From Hydrogenothermaceae bacterium (GTDB taxonomy: Bacteria > Aquificota > Aquificia > Aquificales > Hydrogenothermaceae): a DNA stretch of 5,042 nt. The notes below the pieces were generated by a model. That model worked only from the letters and a program-made list of their open reading frames with translations. It was not told where the DNA came from and searched no databases. Of this stretch, positions 1 to 3,373 are shown in pieces. Location of the stretch: contig JALUFA010000050.1 of the NCBI GenBank assembly GCA_027052485.1, positions 1-5,042 of the forward strand. The letters run 5' to 3'. How positions within the stretch are numbered: position 1 is the stretch's first letter; every line of letters begins with the position of its first letter. The translations under genes were made by a program, and so were the position numbers.

Positions 1-219
1 ATAAAAACTGTTATCCTCCCAAAAGGAAACAAAGATGAGGTAATGGAAGACCTGCCAGCATTTGTAAGAAAGAACCTAGACCTTAGATTTGTGGAACACA
101 TAGATGAAGTATTCCCTATCGCTATCAGAGACTTTGAAAAGCTAAAAGAAAAGACTAAAAAAAAGAAAAAAGCTAAGACTAAGAAAGAAAAGGAAACTGC
201 AAAAGCTGAGGCAAACTAA
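1..219 (+). CDS. lon: Lon-type ATP-dependent protease, C-terminal end (5' partial)
   Basis: Frame 1 is open from the window edge to TAA at 217-219 and gives 72 residues. The stretch [16 protein letters not shown], followed by [13 protein letters not shown], matches the last strand-helix elements of the Lon proteolytic domain. In Lon this part follows the Ser-Lys catalytic dyad, which lies upstream of the window. Lon is a cytoplasmic AAA+ protease that unfolds and degrades damaged and regulatory proteins. After the normal family end (about window residue 45) the chain continues with a tail of about 25 residues that is extremely rich in Lys, with some Glu and Ala, ending in AEAN. Such a tail is not part of the Lon core and is probably disordered. 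An A8-G-A6 run (157-171) encodes part of it. A good terminator follows six bases after the stop, so lon probably ends its transcription unit. The family call is firm; LonB-type or other variants cannot be distinguished from this fragment. Confidence 0.85.
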   Translation: MKTVILPKGNKDEVMEDLPAFVRKNLDLRFVEHIDEVFPIAIRDFEKLKEKTKKKKKAKTKKEKETAKAEAN

Positions 220-224
220 ACTTG

Positions 225-255
225 AATAGGGGGTAAACTTCCCCTTATTTCTTTT
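225..255 (+). terminator. Rho-independent terminator after lon
   Basis: AATAGGGGG (225-233) pairs with TCCCCTTATT (240-249). A run of G-C pairs is extended by A-T pairs with one bulged T, around a loop of about six bases. The hairpin is followed by TTTCTTTT up to 255. The G/C core and the T-rich trailer directly downstream of the lon stop make this the best terminator in the window. Confidence 0.7.
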
Positions 256-268
256 AGCCAAACTATAA

Positions 269-300
269 GTTAAAATTAACCATTGTTGAACTTAACAATG
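269..300 (+). promoter_or_regulatory. Two abutting inverted repeats in the leader of the acetyltransferase gene
   Basis: GTTAAAATTAAC (269-280) is a perfect 5-bp inverted repeat around AA. Directly adjoining it, CATTGTT (281-287) and AACAATG (294-300) form a perfect 7-bp inverted repeat around GAACTT. The second can form an RNA hairpin whose 3' arm touches the Shine-Dalgarno-like GAGGT at 300-304. The first looks more like a DNA operator or part of a promoter; TATAAG at 264-269 could serve as a -10 box, but no convincing -35 box is visible. The function is unproven. Possible roles are a repressor site or translational control of the gene downstream. Confidence 0.4.
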
Positions 301-316
301 AGGTAAATAAGAGATT
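299..316 (+). promoter_or_regulatory. Shine-Dalgarno-like site and putative ATT start of the acetyltransferase
   Basis: TGAGGT (299-304) is the best ribosome-binding match in front of the acetyltransferase frame. The first sense codon that could plausibly initiate is ATT at 314, about nine bases after it. The ATG at 298 is in another frame and is followed two codons later by TAA. The acetyltransferase frame itself has a stop at 308-310, so the start must lie at or after 311. Confidence 0.4.
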
Positions 317-796
317 AACAAGACAGAAACCAGCAAAGGAACTATCCGAAAAGCAACAGTCAAAGATGCCCAGCAAATCTTTTCAGTTCTTCAAAACTTT
401 GCCCTAAAAGGTCTTCTCCTACCACGAAGTCTCAATGGTATATATGAAAATATAAGAGACTTTTTTGTGTATGAAGAGGATGGAAAAATCGTTGGGGTTG
501 GTTCCCTACATGTATTTTGGGAGGATTTGGCAGAGATAAAATCCCTTGCAGTTATAGATGAGTACCAGCATAAAGGAATAGGAAAAAAAATAGTAGATGA
601 GTGTATAAAGGATGCAAGAAACCTTGGCATAAAAAAAGTTTTTGCCCTTACGTACGTACCTCAGTTTTTTGAAAAGCTAGGCTTTAAAGTTGTAGATAAA
701 TCTCTATTCCCCCAAAAGGTATGGACTGAGTGTATCCATTGTGTAAAGTTTAACGACTGCAAAGAAATACCAGTCTTATTTGAGCTGGAAGAATGA
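314..796 (+). CDS. GNAT acetyltransferase, short-type N-acetylglutamate synthase-like
   Basis: From the putative ATT start this encodes 160 residues. The frame is open from 311. The stretch IRKATVKDAQQIFSVLQNFA (from about residue 11) is a normal GNAT N terminus, so the conventional GTG at 467 would remove about 51 residues including strand 1 and helices 1-2. The acetyl-CoA pyrophosphate loop Q85-x-x-G88-x-G90 follows the strand IKSLAVIDEY. The C-terminal half has PQFFEKLGF and then LFPQKVWTECIHC with C140-x2-C143-x5-C149. As I recall the family, this ending is typical of short single-domain N-acetylglutamate synthases, which acetylate glutamate with acetyl-CoA to begin arginine biosynthesis in the cytoplasm. 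The stop overlaps the next gene by ATGA, so the pair is probably co-transcribed and translationally coupled. Substrate is inferred from sequence resemblance only; a generic N-acetyltransferase remains possible. The start codon is uncertain; the GNAT fold is not. Confidence 0.75.
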   Translation: MNKTETSKGTIRKATVKDAQQIFSVLQNFALKGLLLPRSLNGIYENIRDFFVYEEDGKIVGVGSLHVFWEDLAEIKSLAVIDEYQHKGIGKKIVDECIKDARNLGIKKVFALTYVPQFFEKLGFKVVDKSLFPQKVWTECIHCVKFNDCKEIPVLFELEE

Positions 797-1431
797 AAAA
801 TCTTTATCTGTGCCGCCACGGAGAGAGCGAGTATAATTTAAAAGGTATAATTCAGGGACATATAGATACTTACTTGACGCCTAAAGGTGTGGTTCAGGCA
901 AGACTCGCTGGAGAAGCTTTAAAGGATAAAGGCATACAGGAAATCTACACTTCTGACCTTAGAAGAGCCTACCAAACGGCCACAATTATAGGGGATATTC
1001 TTGGAATAGAGCCTATAATAGATATGAGACTACGGGAAATGCACTTTGGAGACTGGGAAGGAAAAAGTTATCAGGAAGTTTTATCCAATCATCCAGACCT
1101 TTGGAACAACTGGCTAAAAAATCCTGTAAAACACCCATTACCAAACCAAGAAGATATAGAAAAATTCGAAAGCCGTTTGAAAAGTTTTTTAAACGATATA
1201 AAAAAAGAGAGCGTGGATAATATTCTAGTAGTAGCCCATGGAGGTTCAATACAGGGTATTATCTGTCTAGAGATAGGCATAGGTCTGGAAAACCTGTGGA
1301 CATTCAGACACACTAATACAGGAATATCCCTTATTGAAAGTAATAATGGTAAAGTGCAGCTCACATACTTTAACAAAAGCGACCATTTAAATATCATGGA
1401 GTCCCAAAAGCCTAAAGATGGGATTATGTGA
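793..1431 (+). CDS. Histidine phosphatase family protein (phosphoglycerate mutase-like; possible phosphoserine phosphatase)
   Basis: The protein has 212 residues, a normal length for the dPGM-like histidine phosphatase superfamily. The phosphohistidine motif is R8-H9-G10-E11. The other phosphate-pocket residues appear as R57/R58 in TSDLRRAYQTA, E82 in REMHFGDWEG and H149 in VVAHGGS, so the active site looks complete. Enzymes of this family work in the cytoplasm through a phosphohistidine intermediate without metal. In Aquificota, the Hydrogenobacter thermophilus enzyme PspA, once annotated as phosphoglycerate mutase, is a metal-independent phosphoserine phosphatase that completes serine biosynthesis. 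H84 here sits where I recall a substrate-selecting His in that enzyme. That suggests the same role, but alpha-ribazole phosphatase (CobC) or another phosphatase cannot be excluded. The ATG overlaps the acetyltransferase stop (793-796), with a weak GGAAG ribosome-binding site at 787-791. Confidence 0.85.
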   Translation: MKNLYLCRHGESEYNLKGIIQGHIDTYLTPKGVVQARLAGEALKDKGIQEIYTSDLRRAYQTATIIGDILGIEPIIDMRLREMHFGDWEGKSYQEVLSNHPDLWNNWLKNPVKHPLPNQEDIEKFESRLKSFLNDIKKESVDNILVVAHGGSIQGIICLEIGIGLENLWTFRHTNTGISLIESNNGKVQLTYFNKSDHLNIMESQKPKDGIM

Positions 1432-1487
1432 TTTTACTCATATTTCACACTTTTGATGTTAGCTTTATTTAAAAGGAATATTAACTT

Positions 1488-1493
1488 GGGAGG
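1488..1493 (+). promoter_or_regulatory. Strong ribosome-binding site for the ccsA-like gene
   Basis: GGGAGG lies six bases before the ATG at 1500 and fixes that start. It is the strongest Shine-Dalgarno match in the window. The 68-base gap in front of the gene leaves room for a promoter of its own (TTGATG at 1453 and TATTAA at 1479, with a poor 20-base spacer), but I cannot support one well. Confidence 0.6.
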
Positions 1494-1499
1494 ATAAAA

Positions 1500-2615
1500 A
1501 TGGAGCAGGTAATAGAGTATAAATCCAAAACTTCCCTATCAAAGGGTATAACGTTTGCAATTTTATCGCTGGTTTTTATACTTGGGCTTGCTGCTGTTTC
1601 TGTTCTATCTGGAAAGATACATAACGTCCTGCTGTTCCAGATAAGCGGCCTGTTCTATGCGATAGCCGCAGTTTTATACATTGTGGGAGTTTTCTTTAAA
1701 GGAGAAAAAATCCAAAAACTTGCCACTTTAACGGCATTTACCGCATGGTCTATCCAGTCTGCAGCCCTGTTTGTTAGAGGTATAGAAGCGTATCAGCTGG
1801 GAATATTCCATCCACCATGGACTAACCTATATGAATCATTGATGTTCTTCTCATGGCTTGCAACGACCCTATACCTTTATATAGAGAGAGAGTACAAGGT
1901 TAAAGCAATCGGTGCGTTTTTCTTCCCCATTGTGGCGTTTTTAATCATCTGGGGACACCAGTTCAACACTGAGATATCTCCACTTGTTCCAGCACTAAGA
2001 AGCTACTGGCTTTACCTTCACGTACTGGCATCCTTTGCAGGATATGCTGGTTTTACAGTGGCATTTGGAGCATCAGTTGCTTTTCTTATAAAGAATAACT
2101 ACGAGAAAAACGTACAAATAACCCCACTTCACATTGCAGGCTTTGTTTTAACAGCTGGTCTTTCTATAATTTTTGGCTATCTTACCTTAACAGGTGCAAA
2201 AGACTTAAAGACTATGATTTATGGAATAATCTTTGTTTTATCTCTACTTGGTTTTATATACTTTGCAACCTACGTACTAAAGCCTCTAGGAAAGTTTTTA
2301 CCCAAAAAGTCAATACTATCAGAAATTGCTTTAAAAGCTGTTGCCATATCTTTCCCAATATGGACGGCATCAATTATCCTCGGTGGAGCATGGGCTAACG
2401 AAGCTTGGGGAAGCTACTGGAGCTGGGATCCAAAAGAAAACTGGGCGTTAATCGTTTGGCTTTTCTTTGCGGCGTACATCCACGGTAGAACCATCGGAAA
2501 GTGGAAAGACACAACAGCTAGTTGGATTGTGGTTGCAGGGTTCATCATGCTTTTAATCTGCTACTTTGGAGTAAACCTTTACTTCCCGGGACTTCACAGT
2601 TATGCAACTGAGTAA
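1500..2615 (+). CDS. ccsA: Cytochrome c assembly protein, CcsA/ResC type (System II)
   Basis: This 371-residue polytopic membrane protein has about ten or eleven hydrophobic segments. Hallmarks are the NLYESLMFFSW segment (109-119) and H174 in WLYLHVLASFAGY. The tryptophan-rich haem-binding (WWD) loop WANEAWGSYWSWDPKE occupies 298-313, followed by H328 in AYIHGR and H366 in the C-terminal GLHSY. In the family, CcsA and CcsB (ResB) form the cytochrome c synthase. It carries haem across the cytoplasmic membrane and attaches it to CXXCH motifs of apocytochromes; the external His residues flank the WWD loop and the membrane His holds haem. All these residues are present. Between H174 and the WWD loop there are about 124 residues, where I expect roughly 75-80. 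The excess (about 208-268) contains two further hydrophobic helices, an even number that keeps the topology. No resB/ccsB partner is in the window. The gene lies 68 bases after the phosphatase gene and converges with ispD. Confidence 0.9.
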   Translation: MEQVIEYKSKTSLSKGITFAILSLVFILGLAAVSVLSGKIHNVLLFQISGLFYAIAAVLYIVGVFFKGEKIQKLATLTAFTAWSIQSAALFVRGIEAYQLGIFHPPWTNLYESLMFFSWLATTLYLYIEREYKVKAIGAFFFPIVAFLIIWGHQFNTEISPLVPALRSYWLYLHVLASFAGYAGFTVAFGASVAFLIKNNYEKNVQITPLHIAGFVLTAGLSIIFGYLTLTGAKDLKTMIYGIIFVLSLLGFIYFATYVLKPLGKFLPKKSILSEIALKAVAISFPIWTASIILGGAWANEAWGSYWSWDPKENWALIVWLFFAAYIHGRTIGKWKDTTASWIVVAGFIMLLICYFGVNLYFPGLHSYATE

Positions 2616-2648
2616 ATCTTAGATAGGGGGCTTACTCTTTTGCCCCTT
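2610..2648. terminator. Candidate overlapping hairpins at the ccsA/ispD convergent junction
   Basis: GAGTAA (2610-2615) pairs with TTACTC (2632-2637), followed by TTTT, which could weakly terminate ccsA. Alternatively GGGGC (2627-2631) pairs with GCCCC (2642-2646), extended by G-T and A-T pairs to 2625-2648, around a ten-base loop. The two pairings are mutually exclusive. Both overlap the last codons of ispD, and the first also covers the ccsA stop. Neither has a strong T tract on both strands, so real bidirectional termination is uncertain. Confidence 0.35.
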
Positions 2649-3299
2649 CCCTGCCAAACAGTTTGCCAGTATTAAATCTTCTTTTATTGTGATTTTAAAG
2701 TTTAGGCTTGAGCCTTTGTTAACTGTGATCCTTCCTCCAATTCTCTCAACTAAGGCCGCATCATCGGTGCCTAAAAAGTTGTCCTGCCTAGCTTTTTCAT
2801 GGGCTATTTTTAGAATGTCAAACTTAAACGTTTGCGGTGTTTGTACTATGTAAAGCTCATTTCGGTTTAGAGTTTCAACGACCGTGTCATTTTTTACTTT
2901 TTTTATTGTATCTTTAGCAGGTATTGCCGTTATACTCCCATCGTATCCTTTTTGTACGTTTTTTATTCCTTCTATAAACATGTTTTCTGTTGCAAATGGT
3001 CTTGCCGCATCATGAACTATAACAATGTCAGCATTTTCTATCTGTTTTAATGCGTTATAAACACTCTCCTGACGCTCTTTTCCACCTGCGACCTTATTTA
3101 CATTTTTAAAAGAGAAAACTTTTACTCTGTCTATATCTTCCTCTGGTAGTACCAAGAAAATATCTGTGATTTCGTCTATCTTATTAATTGTGTTTAGCGA
3201 GTACTGGAATAACGGCTCACCTTTTAGTTTTATAAACTGCTTTTTCTCCCCAAATCTCTTACCTTCACCGGCAGCAAGCAAAATGGCAACGATTTTCAT
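2619..3299 (-). CDS. ispD: 2-C-methyl-D-erythritol 4-phosphate cytidylyltransferase
   Basis: IspD joins CTP to 2-C-methyl-D-erythritol 4-phosphate, giving CDP-methylerythritol and pyrophosphate, in the non-mevalonate route to isoprenoids in the cytoplasm. The 226-residue length is normal. The nucleotide-binding signature LLAAGEGKRFG (7-17) carries R15, with K20 in the following KKQF, matching the E. coli Arg20/Lys27 pair that stabilises the transition state. Further family motifs are GGKERQESV (72-80), VHDAARPF (95-102) with the metal-binding Asp at 97, AIPAKDTIK (125-133), QTPQTF (153-158), TDDAAL (178-183) and the substrate-binding LNFKIT with K202. No key residue is missing. The ATG has a good AGGAGA ribosome-binding site. 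The last residues (GQKSKPPI) lie over the hairpins shared with the convergent ccsA end. The gene appears monocistronic within the window; an ispF partner is not present downstream. Confidence 0.95.
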   Translation of the reverse strand: MKIVAILLAAGEGKRFGEKKQFIKLKGEPLFQYSLNTINKIDEITDIFLVLPEEDIDRVKVFSFKNVNKVAGGKERQESVYNALKQIENADIVIVHDAARPFATENMFIEGIKNVQKGYDGSITAIPAKDTIKKVKNDTVVETLNRNELYIVQTPQTFKFDILKIAHEKARQDNFLGTDDAALVERIGGRITVNKGSSLNFKITIKEDLILANCLAGKGQKSKPPI

Positions 3300-3304
3300 T
3301 GAAA

Positions 3305-3310
3305 TCTCCT
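3305..3310 (-). promoter_or_regulatory. Ribosome-binding site of ispD
   Basis: On the minus strand AGGAGA lies five bases before the ATG (complement of 3297-3299). It supports that start over later internal ATG codons. Confidence 0.65.
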
Positions 3311-3373
3311 TTGCAAAAGTATATAAAGTATATAAAATTATAAAAAGTGCCTATAAAATTTGGGGATTTTAAA
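3311..3373. promoter_or_regulatory. Divergent promoter region between ispD and the pilY1-like gene
   Basis: This 63-base stretch is almost purely A/T and must hold start signals for both flanking genes. On the minus strand a perfect TATAAT -10 box sits at 3342-3337, with only a poor -35 match (CCCCAA, 17-base spacer). On the plus strand TATAAA occurs at 3331, 3339 and 3352, none at a proper distance from a good -35 box. GGGGA (3362-3366) is a weak ribosome-binding site seven bases before the ATG at 3374. Base composition makes many chance matches likely, so individual boxes are tentative. Confidence 0.35.
3317..3334. repeat. Perfect tandem duplication of a 9-mer, AAGTATATA
   Basis: AAGTATATA occurs twice head to tail (3317-3325 and 3326-3334). 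A related TATAAAATT pair occurs at 3331-3339 and 3352-3360, 21 bases apart. The repeats lie between two divergent starts, where an operator would be placed, but A/T bias alone could produce them. Confidence 0.5.

Noticed and set aside
298..306. ATG at 298 as a start for the acetyltransferase
   Set aside because: It is in a different frame from the GNAT sequence and meets TAA after one further codon; no single small frameshift close by restores a sensible N terminus.
335..346. ATC at 344 as the acetyltransferase start, preceded by AAAGGA
   Set aside because: It would place the start right at the IRKA strand, but only three bases separate the ribosome-like site from the codon, so ATT 314 is preferred; not fully excluded.
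391..630. 79-codon minus-strand open frame opposite the acetyltransferase gene
   Set aside because: It lies antisense to clearly conserved GNAT sequence, has no ribosome-binding site and gives a low-complexity hydrophobic and Ser/Pro product; a shadow frame.
1013..1397. Two minus-strand open frames opposite the phosphatase gene
   Set aside because: Both are antisense to motifs of the histidine phosphatase and show no recognisable protein features or start signals.
1427..1455. Possible terminator after the phosphatase gene (TGTGA/TCACA then CTTTT)
   Set aside because: The stem has five base pairs with only two G-C, a 13-base loop and a short T run; too weak to call, especially at high growth temperature.
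3166..3372. 68-codon plus-strand frame running across the ispD start into the divergent region
   Set aside because: It is antisense to the IspD nucleotide-binding motif and has no family resemblance; its end simply reads through A/T-rich intergenic DNA.
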